Origin: an uncultured Pseudomonadales bacterium
Lineage (GTDB): Bacteria; Pseudomonadota; Gammaproteobacteria; Pseudomonadales; Porticoccaceae
Reading direction: 5' to 3'
Length of the DNA stretch: 64,000 nucleotides
NCBI GenBank assembly: GCA_943788895.1
Contig: CALSRZ010000005.1
Coordinates: 310,001-374,000 of the forward strand
Shown here: one piece after another, positions 1 to 9,486 of the stretch
Numbering within the stretch: position 1 is the stretch's first letter
Layout of the letters: every line of letters begins with the position of its first letter
Made by a program: the position numbers and the translations under genes
Notes under the pieces: model-generated
Told to the model about the DNA's origin: nothing
The model's database searches: none
The model's input: the letters and a program-made list of their open reading frames with translations, nothing else

Positions 1-1295
1 AAACCGGCAAGCCGACATTGATCTGCTGTAAGACTATTATTGGTTTTGGTTCACCGAACAAGCAGGGCAAAGAAGACTGTCACGGCGCCGCACTTGGCGT
101 AGACGAAGTTGCCCTGACTCGCGAAGCACTTGGCTGGACTCACGGACCTTTCGAAATTCCTGAAGATCACTACGCGGGTTGGAGTGGTATTGAAAAAGGT
201 GCTTCCGCACAGACTGCCTGGGCCAACAAGCTGGAAGAGTACCGCGCAGAATACCCAGAGCTGGCCGCAGAATTTGAGCGCCGCACCAGAGGCGATCTGC
301 CAGAAGACTTCAGTGCCAATGCTGATGCCTATATTGCAGAATGCCAGAGCAAGATGGAAAAAGTGGCTTCGCGTAAAGCCTCACAAAACTGTCTTAACGC
401 CTACGGCCCAGAGTTGCCTGAACTGCTCGGCGGCTCCGCTGACCTCGCAGGCTCAAACCTGACTATCTGGTCTGGCTCAAAAGATATCAGCGGCGACAAT
501 GCCGACGGTAACTACATCTATTACGGTGTCCGTGAATTTGGTATGAGCGCGATTATGAATGGTATCGCCCTTCACGGTGGCTTTGTAAACTACGGTGCCA
601 CCTTCCTGATGTTTATGGAATACGCCCGCAACGCAGTGCGTATGTCGGCACTGATGGGTCTGCAGAGCATCTTTGTCTACACCCACGACTCCATCGGTCT
701 CGGTGAAGATGGCCCGACTCACCAGCCAGTTGAACAGCTCAGCGCGCTGCGCTCAACACCAAACCTGCACACCTGGCGTCCCTGTGACACCGTAGAGTCT
801 GCGGTTTGTTGGAAGAGTGCTATCGAACGTCGCGACGGTCCAAGTGCACTGGTCTTCAGTCGTCAGGGTCTGGCACCCATGCCACGCTCCAACGATCAGG
901 TCGCCGCTATTGCCCGCGGTGGTTATATCTTAAAAGATTGCGCCAACCCTCAGGCAATTCTGATTGCCACCGGTTCTGAAGTTGAGTTGGCTGTATCTGC
1001 TGCTGACGATCTGGCCGCTAAAGGTATTCAGGTTCGCGTAGTCTCCATGCCCTGTGCAGAGATCTTCTCCGCTCAGGATGCCGACTACCGCGATGCCGTA
1101 TTGCCACCAGCGATTCGTGCGCGAGTAGCTGTCGAAGCACTGCACGCTGACTACTGGTACAAGTTTGTCGGTCTCGATGGCCGCGTTGTGGGTATGACCA
1201 GCTTTGGCGAATCAGCTCCCGGCAATGTATTGATGGAAGAATTTGGTTTCACCGTTGCAAACGTTGTCTCCAATGTTATGGAAAGCATCGGCTAA
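1..1295 (+). CDS. tkt: Transketolase, 3' part (5' end outside window)
   Basis: Transketolase moves two-carbon ketol units between sugar phosphates in the non-oxidative pentose phosphate pathway, using thiamine diphosphate. The frame is open from the first bases of the window, so the N-terminal ThDP-binding half is cut off. Visible features are the [16 protein letters not shown] segment, the pyrimidine-domain stretch [19 protein letters not shown] and a C-terminal domain ending in MESIG. The stop overlaps the epd start by one base (TAATG), so the two are probably translated together. Transketolase supplies erythrose-4-phosphate, the substrate of the next gene's product. A TTG at position 18 is internal and should not be taken as the start. 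Confidence 0.96.
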   Translation, partial: TGKPTLICCKTIIGFGSPNKQGKEDCHGAALGVDEVALTREALGWTHGPFEIPEDHYAGWSGIEKGASAQTAWANKLEEYRAEYPELAAEFERRTRGDLPEDFSANADAYIAECQSKMEKVASRKASQNCLNAYGPELPELLGGSADLAGSNLTIWSGSKDISGDNADGNYIYYGVREFGMSAIMNGIALHGGFVNYGATFLMFMEYARNAVRMSALMGLQSIFVYTHDSIGLGEDGPTHQPVEQLSALRSTPNLHTWRPCDTVESAVCWKSAIERRDGPSALVFSRQGLAPMPRSNDQVAAIARGGYILKDCANPQAILIATGSEVELAVSAADDLAAKGIQVRVVSMPCAEIFSAQDADYRDAVLPPAIRARVAVEALHADYWYKFVGLDGRVVGMTSFGESAPGNVLMEEFGFTVANVVSNVMESIG

Positions 1296-2332
1296 TGATT
1301 CGCGTAGCCATTAATGGCTATGGCCGAATCGGCCGTTCAGTATTGCGTGCTCTGTATGAATCAGATGCGCGCAGTGCTGTAACAGTAGTTGCTATCAACG
1401 AGCTGGCCGATTGTAAAACCATCGGCCATCTAACCCGCTATGACTCCACCCACGGACGCTTTCCCGGCACTGTTGAAGTCTCTGATGACCAGCTGTGTAT
1501 AAACGGCGACAACATCGCCATTCTGCACAGTGAGCAAATAGACCAGCTGCCCTGGGGCGAACTGGATATAGATGTGGTGCTGGAATGTAGTGGTGCCTTT
1601 GCCGACCGTGCCACCGCGCAGCAGCATATAGATAGAGGGGCAAAACGGGTGCTGTTTTCTCAGCCCGCCGAGTCCAATGTTGATGCCACTATTGTCTATG
1701 GTATCAATCAGCATATTCTCACTGGTGATGAAACTATTATCTCCAGCGCCTCCTGCTCCACAAACTGTGTTGTACCGGTTATCAAAGTGCTCAACGATCG
1801 CTTTGGTGTCGATGGCGGTGTTATCACCACTATCCACTCGGCGATGAATGATCAGCCAGTAATCGACGCCTATCACCATACAGATCTGCGCAAAACCCGC
1901 GCTGCCATGCAGTCGATTATTCCCGTAGACACCGGCCTGGCTCTGGGCATTGATCGCCTGCTACCCGAGCTTACCGGGCGCTTTCAGGCCCAGGCGATGC
2001 GCGTGCCAACCGTCAATGTATCGGCGATTGATCTATCGGTAATGCTCGATAAACAAGTAGATACGGCCGCCGTGAATGCCGCCTTATCAGAAGCAGCGCA
2101 GGGATATTTAGACGGCGTGCTCGGTTATACCGAAGAGCCACTGGCCTCCTGTGATTTTAATCACGACCCGCGCAGCGGCATAGTCGATGCCAGCCAGACC
2201 AGAGTCAGCCAGCAAAAGTTAGTCAAAGTGCTAATCTGGTTTGATAATGAATGGGGCTATGCCAACCGTATGCTCGACACCCTTTTACACTGGTGTTCAG
2301 ACGAACTTTTTAGCACCACCACCACCAAATAA
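1295..2332 (+). CDS. epd: D-erythrose-4-phosphate dehydrogenase
   Basis: A GAPDH-superfamily enzyme that oxidises erythrose-4-phosphate to 4-phosphoerythronate for pyridoxal phosphate synthesis. The N-terminal Rossmann motif is [10 protein letters not shown]. The catalytic Cys is about residue 154 in SASCSTNC and the catalytic His about 181 in [10 protein letters not shown]. Epd-type signatures separate it from glycolytic [29 protein letters not shown] and [15 protein letters not shown]. Length 345 residues is normal. It lies between tkt and pgk, the usual tkt-epd-pgk-fba order, and overlaps tkt by one base. A GAPDH side activity is possible, but the residues around the phosphate site favour Epd. 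Confidence 0.9.
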   Translation: MIRVAINGYGRIGRSVLRALYESDARSAVTVVAINELADCKTIGHLTRYDSTHGRFPGTVEVSDDQLCINGDNIAILHSEQIDQLPWGELDIDVVLECSGAFADRATAQQHIDRGAKRVLFSQPAESNVDATIVYGINQHILTGDETIISSASCSTNCVVPVIKVLNDRFGVDGGVITTIHSAMNDQPVIDAYHHTDLRKTRAAMQSIIPVDTGLALGIDRLLPELTGRFQAQAMRVPTVNVSAIDLSVMLDKQVDTAAVNAALSEAAQGYLDGVLGYTEEPLASCDFNHDPRSGIVDASQTRVSQQKLVKVLIWFDNEWGYANRMLDTLLHWCSDELFSTTTTK

Positions 2333-2348
2333 ATATTTAAGGATCAAC

Positions 2349-3506
2349 ATGACCGTCAAATTAATGACCGAGCTAGACCTGGCCGGCAAACGAGTACTTA
2401 TCCGCGAAGACCTCAATGTTCCGGTTAAAGACGGAAAGGTAACCAGCGATGCAAGAATTAAAGCCGCACTGCCAAGCATTCAGCACGCCTTAAAAGCCGG
2501 TGCCAAGGTCATCCTGATGTCGCACCTGGGGCGACCCACCGAAGGTGAATACAATATTGAATTTAGTATGGAGCCAGTGGCCAACTATTTAGCCGACCTG
2601 CTCGGACAGTCCGTTCGGCTTGAGCAGAGCTGGACCAATGGCCTCGAGCTCGAGGCCGGTGAAGTGGTTATTCTGGAAAATGTGCGCTTTAACCCGGGCG
2701 AGAAAAAGAACGACGATATCCTTGCCAAAGCCTACGCCAACCTCTGCGATATCTTTGTGATGGATGCCTTCGGCACCGCCCACCGCGCCCAGGCCTCAAC
2801 TCACGGCGTGGCAAAATTTGCCCCCGTCGCCTGTGCTGGCCCACTGTTGGCCAAAGAGCTGGATGCCCTGTCTAAAGCACTGGCTGCACCTACTCCGCCA
2901 GTAGCGGCGATTGTCGGTGGATCAAAAGTATCCACCAAGCTAATGGTTCTTGAAGCACTCTCCGACAAGGTTGATCAGTTAATTGTCGGCGGTGGTATCG
3001 CCAACACCTTCCTCGCCGCAGCAGGCAAGCCGGTAGGTAAATCCCTCTGTGAATTTGATCTGATTCCCGCCGCTCAGGAACTGATGAAGAAAGTTAATAT
3101 TCCACTGCCCACCGATGTAGTGGTAGGCAAGGAATTTTCTGAAAACGCTGAAGCCACCATCAAGTCTGTGGATGATGTTGCCGAAGACGATATGATCTTT
3201 GATATAGGCCCGGATTCAGCCGCAAGCCTGGCCGCGATGCTGACAGAAATGGGCACGATTATCTGGAACGGCCCCGTCGGCGTTTTTGAATTTGATCAAT
3301 TTGGTCAGGGAACAAAAGCTCTGGCATTAGCCATTGCTGAAAGTGCCGGTTTCTCAATTGCCGGGGGTGGAGATACCCTTGCTGCAGTGGATAAATATGA
3401 AATCACTGAACAAGTGTCCTATATTTCTACTGGAGGCGGCGCGTTTTTGGAATATGTCGAAGGCAAGGAATTACCCGCTGTTGCTATGCTTGAACAGCGC
3501 GCATAA
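2349..3506 (+). CDS. pgk: Phosphoglycerate kinase
   Basis: Transfers phosphate between 1,3-bisphosphoglycerate and ADP in glycolysis and gluconeogenesis; cytosolic. The N-terminal substrate-binding region has [12 protein letters not shown] and MSHLGRP. The C-terminal nucleotide-binding region has [17 protein letters not shown] and GGGDTLAAV. Length 385 residues is typical. The ATG at 2349 is chosen because an AAGGA Shine-Dalgarno sits just upstream and [16 protein letters not shown] matches family N-termini. The frame is open further upstream but only through epd. It sits 16 bases after epd, probably in one operon. Confidence 0.97.
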   Translation: MTVKLMTELDLAGKRVLIREDLNVPVKDGKVTSDARIKAALPSIQHALKAGAKVILMSHLGRPTEGEYNIEFSMEPVANYLADLLGQSVRLEQSWTNGLELEAGEVVILENVRFNPGEKKNDDILAKAYANLCDIFVMDAFGTAHRAQASTHGVAKFAPVACAGPLLAKELDALSKALAAPTPPVAAIVGGSKVSTKLMVLEALSDKVDQLIVGGGIANTFLAAAGKPVGKSLCEFDLIPAAQELMKKVNIPLPTDVVVGKEFSENAEATIKSVDDVAEDDMIFDIGPDSAASLAAMLTEMGTIIWNGPVGVFEFDQFGQGTKALALAIAESAGFSIAGGGDTLAAVDKYEITEQVSYISTGGGAFLEYVEGKELPAVAMLEQRA

Positions 3507-3643
3507 AAAACACTTATAAAAAGATTAATACAAAAAATAGCGGGGAGAAAATCGTTAGCAGTAGAGCTAGATTGAATCGGTGGCTAAAAAAGCCAGATTC
3601 TAAAAACTACTGTTAAAAAATTTAGTACTAAAGGAATAGTCAT

Positions 3644-4729
3644 ATGGCATTAATCTCTCTCCGGCAGATGCTGGATCACGCCGCCGAACATAATTACGGC
3701 GTGCCAGCATTTAACGTAAATAATCTCGAACAGATGCGCGCCATTATGATGGCCGCAGATCAAACCGACAGCCCGGTAATAGTTCAGGCATCAGCAGGTG
3801 CTCGCAAATACGCCGGCGCACCCTTTCTCCGTCATCTTATTCAGGCAGCTATCGAAGAGTGGCCGCATATTCCGGTGTGCATGCATCAGGATCACGGCAC
3901 CAGCCCCGCCGTTTGCCAGCGTTCGATACAGCTGGGATTTAGCTCGGTGATGATGGACGGCTCATTGGAAGGCGATGGCAAAACCCCCTCCAGTTATGAA
4001 TATAACGTCGATGTCACCAAGCGCAGCGTCGAGATGGCCCATGCCTGCGGTGTCTCTGTGGAGGGCGAACTTGGCTGTCTTGGATCCTTGGAAACCGGCG
4101 AGGCCGGAGAGGAAGACGGGCAGGGCGCAGAGGGAAAATTAACCCAGGAGCAAATGCTTACCGATCCCGAAGAGGCAGCAGATTTTGTCGCCAAGACCGG
4201 CGTTGATGCCCTGGCGATCGCCTGCGGCACCAGCCACGGTGCCTATAAATTTAGTCGTCCACCGACCGGCGATATTCTGGCTATTGAGCGTATCAAGGAT
4301 ATTAACCAACGAATTCCGGGCACCCATCTGGTGATGCATGGATCATCTTCAGTACCTCAGGAATGGCTTGCGGTTATCAATCAGTACGGTGGTGAGATAC
4401 CTGAAACCTATGGTGTCCCCGTCGAACAAATCTGCGAAGGTATTAAGTACGGTGTGCGGAAAATTAATATAGATACAGATCTTCGACTGGCCTCAACGGG
4501 CGCCGTGCGTCGCTTTCTAAAAGAGAATCCCAGCGCCTTTGATCCCCGCGCCTACCTAAAAGAAACCACTGCCGCGATGAAGGATATTGCCGTTGCCCGC
4601 TACGAAGCTTTTGGCACCGCAGGTAATGCTGGGAAAATAAAACCCATTAGTCTTGATGCCATGACCGAGCGCTATGCCCGCGGTGAACTGGATCCAAAAA
4701 TTAACTGGCTTGAGGAGCTGGTAAGTTGA
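3644..4729 (+). CDS. fba: Fructose-bisphosphate aldolase, class II (Calvin-type subfamily)
   Basis: A zinc-dependent aldolase that interconverts fructose-1,6-bisphosphate with DHAP and glyceraldehyde-3-phosphate. Metal-site residues are visible in MHQDHGTS (H81, D83, H84) and in [14 protein letters not shown]. The DHAP phosphate-binding loop lies in MHGSSSVP, and [11 protein letters not shown] is also conserved. The 361-residue length and insert pattern match the longer class II subtype found in pseudomonads and autotrophs, not E. coli FbaA. The AAAGGAAT upstream is a good ribosome site. The 137-base gap after pgk could hold its own promoter. The stop overlaps the next gene by four bases. Confidence 0.96.
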   Translation: MALISLRQMLDHAAEHNYGVPAFNVNNLEQMRAIMMAADQTDSPVIVQASAGARKYAGAPFLRHLIQAAIEEWPHIPVCMHQDHGTSPAVCQRSIQLGFSSVMMDGSLEGDGKTPSSYEYNVDVTKRSVEMAHACGVSVEGELGCLGSLETGEAGEEDGQGAEGKLTQEQMLTDPEEAADFVAKTGVDALAIACGTSHGAYKFSRPPTGDILAIERIKDINQRIPGTHLVMHGSSSVPQEWLAVINQYGGEIPETYGVPVEQICEGIKYGVRKINIDTDLRLASTGAVRRFLKENPSAFDPRAYLKETTAAMKDIAVARYEAFGTAGNAGKIKPISLDAMTERYARGELDPKINWLEELVS

Positions 4730-5082
4730 ACAGACATGAAAAAATAAACTATGTCGAATTTCCGGCGACAGATATGCAAAAAACAAAAGCATTTTTTAGC
4801 CGGGTTTTCGATTGGCAGTTTAAAGATTATGGCGATGAATACACCGCCTTTTCCAATGCCGGATTGGAGGGCGGGTTTTTTAAATCTGGCCTTTCCACTA
4901 GTGCTAAAAACGGAAGTGCATTGGTTGTTTTCTATAGCTCGCAATTAGAAAAGACCCAGAAAAAAATTGAAAAGGCCGGCGGAAAAATTATAAAACCGAT
5001 CTTTTCATTTCCCGGTGGTCGGCGTTTTCACTTTAGCGATCCGAGCAATAATGAATTTGCAGTTTGGTCTGATAAAGACTGA
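4726..5082 (+). CDS. VOC (glyoxalase/bleomycin resistance fold) family protein
   Basis: A 118-residue single-domain vicinal oxygen chelate protein. It opens with [18 protein letters not shown], the typical first beta-alpha unit, and closes with [14 protein letters not shown], the typical last strand with its metal-ligand Glu. The substrate cannot be told from sequence. The start is a TTG at 4726 inside the fba stop region (TTGA overlap), with GAGGAGCTGG just upstream as ribosome site; the nearby ATG at 4736 is out of frame. Translational coupling to fba is therefore likely, although a functional link is not evident. Confidence 0.85.
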   Translation: MNRHEKINYVEFPATDMQKTKAFFSRVFDWQFKDYGDEYTAFSNAGLEGGFFKSGLSTSAKNGSALVVFYSSQLEKTQKKIEKAGGKIIKPIFSFPGGRRFHFSDPSNNEFAVWSDKD

Positions 5083-5129
5083 AAGTAGTTTTGAAATTAC
5101 GGAAGATTTAAATTTTAAAAGGAAGAAAA

Positions 5130-5549
5130 ATGAAAACTACGGAAGCAATAGGCAGCTGTCTGTGCGGAGAAGTGGAATACCAAATAACCGGCAATATGGG
5201 TATTTTTCAATACTGCCACTGTTCGCGCTGCCGCAAGGTGACTGGCAGTGCCCATGCCTCAAATCTATTTGTTACCCCAGCACAATTTAACTGGCTTAAG
5301 GGCCAGTCATCAGTGGTTAATTTTCTGCCGCAAGAGACCAAATATTTTGCCACTGCTTTTTGTGAAAAATGTGGTTCATCACTGCCATGGCGCTCGAAGG
5401 GTAGCGAGGTGGTTATTGTGCCGGCCGGTACACTGGATACCAGTCCCGGTATCGAGCCAGCTCAAAATATATTCTGCAATTCAAAAGCAGATTGGTATAA
5501 GGCTTCAAGCAAATTGCCTGAACACGCTGAGCTTCCTGTTAAGGCATAA
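5130..5549 (+). CDS. GFA/CENP-V domain zinc protein
   Basis: A 139-residue member of the family named after glutathione-dependent formaldehyde-activating enzyme. Zinc-binding cysteines are visible in GSCLCGEVEY, in QYCHCSRCRKVTGS and in FCEKCGSSLPW, the standard two-site arrangement. Most members have no proven substrate, so the formaldehyde role should not be assumed. An AAAAGGAAG ribosome site lies before the ATG. The next gene starts two bases after the stop, so the pair is probably co-translated. Confidence 0.88.
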   Translation: MKTTEAIGSCLCGEVEYQITGNMGIFQYCHCSRCRKVTGSAHASNLFVTPAQFNWLKGQSSVVNFLPQETKYFATAFCEKCGSSLPWRSKGSEVVIVPAGTLDTSPGIEPAQNIFCNSKADWYKASSKLPEHAELPVKA

Positions 5550-5550
5550 A

Positions 5551-6078
5551 GTGAAAAAATACTATCAAAATTTGGCTCACTACAATCAGTGGATAAATAA
5601 GAGAATTTACTCTGTCGCCGCCAAATTAAATCAAGATGCGCTAAGCCAAAATCACGGTGCTTATTTTGGGTCGATTATTGGAACCCTCAATCATATTCTT
5701 GTCGGTGACATTTTATGGTTTAAGCGCTTTGCTACCCAACCCGCTAATTATCAATCTCTTGAGTATTTCCGTTCAGTTAAAAAACCTGCTTCACTTGATG
5801 AGATATTGCATGATGAGTTATCCGAGCTATCGGAGGTAAGGGAGCATACGGATGCCGTAATAGTGCAATTCACATCAGAAATTACTGATGAGATGATCGC
5901 CAGCACGCTGAAGTATAAGAATTCCAAAGGCCAGGAATTTAATAAAAATTTGGGTGATTTATTACTACATGTTTTTAATCATCAAACCCATCATCGCGGC
6001 CAGGTTTCAACGCTGCTTTATCAGGCTGGAATAGATATTGGCGTGACAGATATGGTGGCGGGGATTACCGAAAAGTAA
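5551..6078 (+). CDS. DinB-family protein (four-helix metal-binding fold)
   Basis: A 175-residue protein starting at GTG 5551, one base after the preceding stop. It has the DinB/YfiT-like pattern: an N-terminal HYNQW helix, a first His in GTLNHILVGD and the C-terminal HxxxH-type pair in VFNHQTHHRGQVS, which together would form a metal triad. The C-terminal GQVSTLLYQAGI segment is also typical. Family members act as thiol-dependent transferases or are uncharacterised. The frame runs upstream inside the GFA gene, but that stretch has no family similarity. Confidence 0.85.
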   Translation: MKKYYQNLAHYNQWINKRIYSVAAKLNQDALSQNHGAYFGSIIGTLNHILVGDILWFKRFATQPANYQSLEYFRSVKKPASLDEILHDELSELSEVREHTDAVIVQFTSEITDEMIASTLKYKNSKGQEFNKNLGDLLLHVFNHQTHHRGQVSTLLYQAGIDIGVTDMVAGITEK

Positions 6079-6157
6079 AAATATATTTTAATAACATCTG
6101 AAAATACTTCTAAAATTACTGTATTTCATTGCCCATTATCTTAAGAAGGAGAACCCG

Positions 6158-6418
6158 ATGAATTTGGATAAGTTAATCGATCTGTTATTACAAAAAGGTT
6201 TTACCGCTGTGACTGGTGCGGTGGGTTTAAAGCTTATTCTGATTGATGGGATGATGGCAGGAGACGATAGGTTAGAAATTTTAATTATTGGTGCACTGCT
6301 TCTTTCAGTGGCTACTGCCATCTCTTATCTGTCCTGGAAAACCCGCGTCACCATTAAGCACCAGAAAAGTATTGTGGCGGATAAAGGGATTGCTGACGAA
6401 CTCGCTGAAAACCCTTAA
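6158..6418 (+). CDS. Small hypothetical membrane protein
   Basis: An 86-residue protein with a strong AAGAAGGAG ribosome site. It has a weakly hydrophobic N-terminal helix (about 12-30) and one clear membrane segment (about 40-59, LEILIIGALLLSVATAISYL). A charged tail follows (KTRVTIKHQKS). No family was recognised. It stands alone between the DinB gene and an AhpD-like gene. Confidence 0.65.
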   Translation: MNLDKLIDLLLQKGFTAVTGAVGLKLILIDGMMAGDDRLEILIIGALLLSVATAISYLSWKTRVTIKHQKSIVADKGIADELAENP

Positions 6419-6562
6419 CGGCTAACCGCAGATCGGATATAGCGACCATCTTTGCTGTCTCTGGCTTTTTACAATGAGTTGTCCCATGATCCAGCCAGCT
6501 CTTTTATCTAATGCGTCTTTTCATGCGTATAACCAACGATAAACCACTATTGGCTAATCCCT

Positions 6563-7114
6563 ATGTATATTTCGGTAAAACCTCTTAACAAATATCCATT
6601 CTGGCTGCGGCCATTCTTCTGGAATCAACAGCGCAAATATGGCGCAGTACTGGATCCCGGCTTGCTCTGGGGCCGGGTGCCAAAGCTGTTTGCCGCTGTT
6701 GCTCTGCTCTATGGTGTGCTTGACCGCAAGCGCTCGCCCCTGGAGCCGGTATTGCGTTCACTGGTAACGGTGCGGGTCTCCCAAATTAACTGGTGCGACT
6801 TCTGCGTCGATATTAACTCTATGACATTGGCAAAACGTGCCGACTCAATGGATAAAGTTGAGCAGTTGGCAGACTGGCAGAAGCAGGATATTTTTAGTGA
6901 CAAAGAGCGCCTGGCTCTTGAGTATGCCGAAGCGATAACCTATTCCGATCAGCAGGTAACGGAAGAGTTAATGCAACGCTTAAAACTTATCTTTGATGAT
7001 GATACTATCGTCGAACTAACCGGTCTTATTGCCTTTCAGAATCTATCCAGCAAGTTCAATAGCGCCCTTGATGTTCCAGCTCAGGGATTTTGTGCTCGTC
7101 CGGAACGTCAATAG
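6563..7114 (+). CDS. Carboxymuconolactone decarboxylase / AhpD-like family protein
   Basis: A 183-residue all-helical AhpD-fold protein. The redox CxxC is in NWCDFCVDINS (about residues 72-80). The His that normally follows the second Cys by four residues in AhpD is Asn here. Flanking features fit the family: RSLVTVRVSQIN before the CxxC and ERLALEYAEAIT after it. A peroxidase-partner or alkylhydroperoxidase role is possible, but the missing His makes activity uncertain. The ATG at 6563 gives the family N-terminus; no strong Shine-Dalgarno is visible. Confidence 0.82.
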   Translation: MYISVKPLNKYPFWLRPFFWNQQRKYGAVLDPGLLWGRVPKLFAAVALLYGVLDRKRSPLEPVLRSLVTVRVSQINWCDFCVDINSMTLAKRADSMDKVEQLADWQKQDIFSDKERLALEYAEAITYSDQQVTEELMQRLKLIFDDDTIVELTGLIAFQNLSSKFNSALDVPAQGFCARPERQ

Positions 7115-7156
7115 ACCGCAGAATTATTACTTACTTTATAAAAGGTTATCAGTTAG

Positions 7157-7472
7157 ATGTCAGAATTTACCAATGTCACAGTCAGCAAAGAAGCCAATGT
7201 TTATTTCGACGGCCAAGTTACTAGCCGCACCATTATATTTGCCGATGGCACCAGAAAAACCCTTGGCGTTATGCTTCCCGGAGACTATGAGTTTGGTACC
7301 GAAGTCAAAGAGCTGATGGAGATTACCTCTGGTGAGCTGGATGTTTTACTGCCCGGCGCTGACTGAGTGGCAGGCGTTTACCGGCGATATGGCTTTTGAA
7401 GTGCCCGCCAATGCCAAATTTGGCGTCAAGGTGCGTCAGGTTACCAACTATGTCTGTTCATACTTTGCCTGA
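7157..7472 (+). pseudogene. ppnP: Pyrimidine/purine nucleoside phosphorylase, frameshifted as read
   Basis: PpnP (YaiE family) is a small cupin that phosphorolyses nucleosides. The first frame (7157-7366) encodes 69 residues ending at DVLLPGAD, then TGA. The rest of the protein (EWQAFTGDMAFEVPANAKF to NYVCSYFA) continues without a gap in the +1 frame, to a stop at 7470-7472. One surplus base lies around 7351-7366. Restored, the protein is about 104 residues, close to the family length of about 94. Other single-base disruptions occur nearby, so a sequence error is more likely than real loss. Confidence 0.85.
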
Positions 7473-7489
7473 TTTCCGAGTATAAGTCG

Positions 7490-7791
7490 GTGAGTATCCC
7501 GTAACCCATCTGCCGGAATCAGAGATAAGCTGTTCCAGCTGTCAGGCCTGCTGTTGCAAGCTTGAGGTGATGCTTATCACTGATACCGGGGTTCCCAAAG
7601 AGCATATCAAAACCGATCGCTGGGGCGCTGAAACTATGATGCGTCTCGACGATGGCTGGTGCTCGGCGCTCGATCGGAGTACGCTGCTGTGCACGATTTA
7701 CGAGAACCGCCCGTGGATCTGCCGGGAATTTGAAACGGGCTCTTATGAATGTAAAGTCGAGCGATCAGAGGGTATGTCATTAGATGGCTGA
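7490..7791 (+). CDS. YkgJ-type cysteine cluster protein, 5' end uncertain
   Basis: A Cys-rich protein of the YkgJ (zinc/iron-chelating) family. [14 protein letters not shown] carries the CxxCxxCC-like N-terminal cluster, with further Cys in GWCSAL, LLCTIY, WICREF and YECKVE. The cluster frame is open only from 7486 and has no good start codon before it. A GTG at 7490 (MSIP...) in the neighbouring frame would join it if one base were missing near 7500. The downstream GTG/ATG at 7567-7572 would cut off the essential cluster, so it is not a credible start. The 3' end overlaps the next gene by 8 bases. Confidence 0.75.
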
Positions 7792-8083
7792 AGAACAACC
7801 TAACAACCCCCTGCATGGGATTACTCTGGAGCAGGTCGTCACTCGCCTTGAGCGACGTTATGGCTGGGCTTATCTGGCTGCCAATATCAATATCAACTGC
7901 TTTAAAAGCAACCCCTCGGTAAAATCCAGTCTTAAATTTTTGCGCAGAACCCTGTGGGCCAGAGAGAAAGTCGAAGCTCTGTATATCGCTGCTTTTAGCG
8001 ATGACAAGCCTGCTGCCCAACCTGCAAAAAAAGTTGCTGAAAAACCCAATCCATGGACATCAGGCAAGCTTAAAAACTCTTGA
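7784..8083 (+). CDS. VF530 (DUF2132) family DNA-binding-like protein
   Basis: A 99-residue protein. Residues 5-67 match the VF530 family closely: [43 protein letters not shown] and [11 protein letters not shown]. Family structures suggest a DNA-binding-like fold, but no cellular role is established. The C-terminal 30 residues are a Lys/Ala/Pro tail. The start overlaps the YkgJ-like gene by 8 bases, which suggests coupling. Confidence 0.9.
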   Translation: MAEEQPNNPLHGITLEQVVTRLERRYGWAYLAANININCFKSNPSVKSSLKFLRRTLWAREKVEALYIAAFSDDKPAAQPAKKVAEKPNPWTSGKLKNS

Positions 8084-8203
8084 GACCAATATTTGGTTGT
8101 GTAATTTTGGGTTATCTGGTCTAAGGTTGTTTTAATAAAAAGTTTTTAAAAAATTGTCTGTTTACGGAAAAGCAGACTCACAGAGCACAGGGAAAGGCTA
8201 TCT

Positions 8204-8575
8204 ATGTCATCGTCTCTTACTTTCTATGAATGCAAACATTGTTCTGCCACGGGCACCTGCACCAATGGTGAAAATCAGGCCGCCTGTCGCGCCTGCGCGA
8301 GATTAAATGAACTGCCATTCTGGCGACGTTCGGGGCAGGTTGGTTTGGTCTGTGGCTGCTGCCGTGGGCTGGGTAAAGCCGAACTATTTACCGATCGATT
8401 AAATAAAAGAATGGCTCCTGTACTAGCGGTATTGTTAGTTTTCTGCGTATTAACTTTAATAATGGTAACGTCAATTTTTAATCATCAGCACTTTAGCGAA
8501 ATATTAGCGTTTGGTAGTGCAATTATTGGCACAGTTACCGGGTTTTATTTTTCAACCAATAAAAATGATTTGTAA
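8204..8575 (+). CDS. Hypothetical Cys-rich zinc-ribbon membrane protein
   Basis: A 123-residue protein of unknown function. The N-terminal half has eight Cys in pairs (C10/C13, C19, C28/C31, C50, C52/C53), resembling a DnaJ-type zinc centre (ECKHCSATGTC, CRACA, CGCCRGLG). Two membrane segments follow (about 72-92 and 99-117). It precedes the membrane protein at 8626 by 50 bases in the same direction. A cytoplasmic zinc domain tethered to the membrane is the simplest reading. No homolog was recognised. Confidence 0.7.
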   Translation: MSSSLTFYECKHCSATGTCTNGENQAACRACARLNELPFWRRSGQVGLVCGCCRGLGKAELFTDRLNKRMAPVLAVLLVFCVLTLIMVTSIFNHQHFSEILAFGSAIIGTVTGFYFSTNKNDL

Positions 8576-8625
8576 GTTTAATCAACCGGACTTTGGGGGG
8601 AATCCAAATTACGGAGTAAATTAAA

Positions 8626-9486
8626 ATGGATTTAATGGATTCAAAAAATGTAAATAACAGAATTAAAAAACGCAGTATTGCAATCGCGATTATTGCTCAT
8701 CTCTATCTAGCCGTCTTTACTTTGGGCGTATCACTAATACTGCTTTTGGTGGCTGGGTTCATAACAGCTATGCTGTTGGAAAAAGATATTAGCGAAGCCA
8801 GATCAAGTGCAAATACCTTTAACAAAAATTTTCCGTTTAGATATTTTGGCCATATTTTCGGTAGCTTCCAACATGTTTTTTACAATGCCTACAGCATTGA
8901 AAAAGATATTTATGCGGCCATAGAAACAGAGCTAAAAGCAAAAACACCAGTCACTTCTCTCGATGCACTGTCGATTTCTGATAAGGATAAAGATCTCAAA
9001 AATAGTGAGCAGAGAAGTTTTATAAAGGGCGAGTCATCACCTACTGCTCGTGGCACGGCAATTACACTGATTTTAAATCAAGCCAGTTTTGGCTCTATGC
9101 GTTCTATCGAATGGCGAGTTCTGGCCGGTGGTTTTGTCGATAAAAATGCCAAATTTAATTTAATCGCCTATTCGCCATTTACCATTTTCTTCTGGATTGC
9201 CTCATATATAAGACGTGAAACTGATCTGCTGAGCCGAGTGAGAACCATCTACCCAGGCTCTTATAACGATATGGATGTCGCCACTCAGGTGCGCTGCCTT
9301 CACGAGGCGGTATTTGATGCAATGATCGCGGAGCTGGATAAAAACGGCATAGATACCAGTGAGCTAAAAGTACAGAAGATGCAGACCATGAATATCAATA
9401 TCTCTGGCGGCAAGGTCAATATGGGCAATGTAGTTCAGGGTGCGATGAATAAGATTGGCGGTGCGGTCAAGGCGGCTAAGGCATGA
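8626..9486 (+). CDS. Hypothetical membrane protein with C-terminal ISGG-N-GN-QG motif
   Basis: A 286-residue protein, family not recognised. It has a strongly hydrophobic segment at about 18-51 (one long helix or a hairpin) and a second possible membrane segment near 178-195 (LIAYSPFTIFFWIASYI). The middle is soluble. Residues 256-272 (NINISGGKVNMGNVVQG) form a Gly/Asn-rich beta-type motif that recurs at the N-terminus of the next gene's product. A GGAG ribosome site lies upstream. The stop overlaps the next start (ATGA), so the two are co-translated. A role as a membrane effector or anchor recruited through the motif is inference. Confidence 0.75.
   Translation: MDLMDSKNVNNRIKKRSIAIAIIAHLYLAVFTLGVSLILLLVAGFITAMLLEKDISEARSSANTFNKNFPFRYFGHIFGSFQHVFYNAYSIEKDIYAAIETELKAKTPVTSLDALSISDKDKDLKNSEQRSFIKGESSPTARGTAITLILNQASFGSMRSIEWRVLAGGFVDKNAKFNLIAYSPFTIFFWIASYIRRETDLLSRVRTIYPGSYNDMDVATQVRCLHEAVFDAMIAELDKNGIDTSELKVQKMQTMNINISGGKVNMGNVVQGAMNKIGGAVKAAKA

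Noticed and set aside
7343-7472. Programmed +1 frameshift in ppnP
   Set aside because: The site GAC-TGA lacks a prfB-like slippery CUU-UGA and an upstream Shine-Dalgarno spacer, and other unrelated single-base breaks lie close by. Sequence error is simpler.
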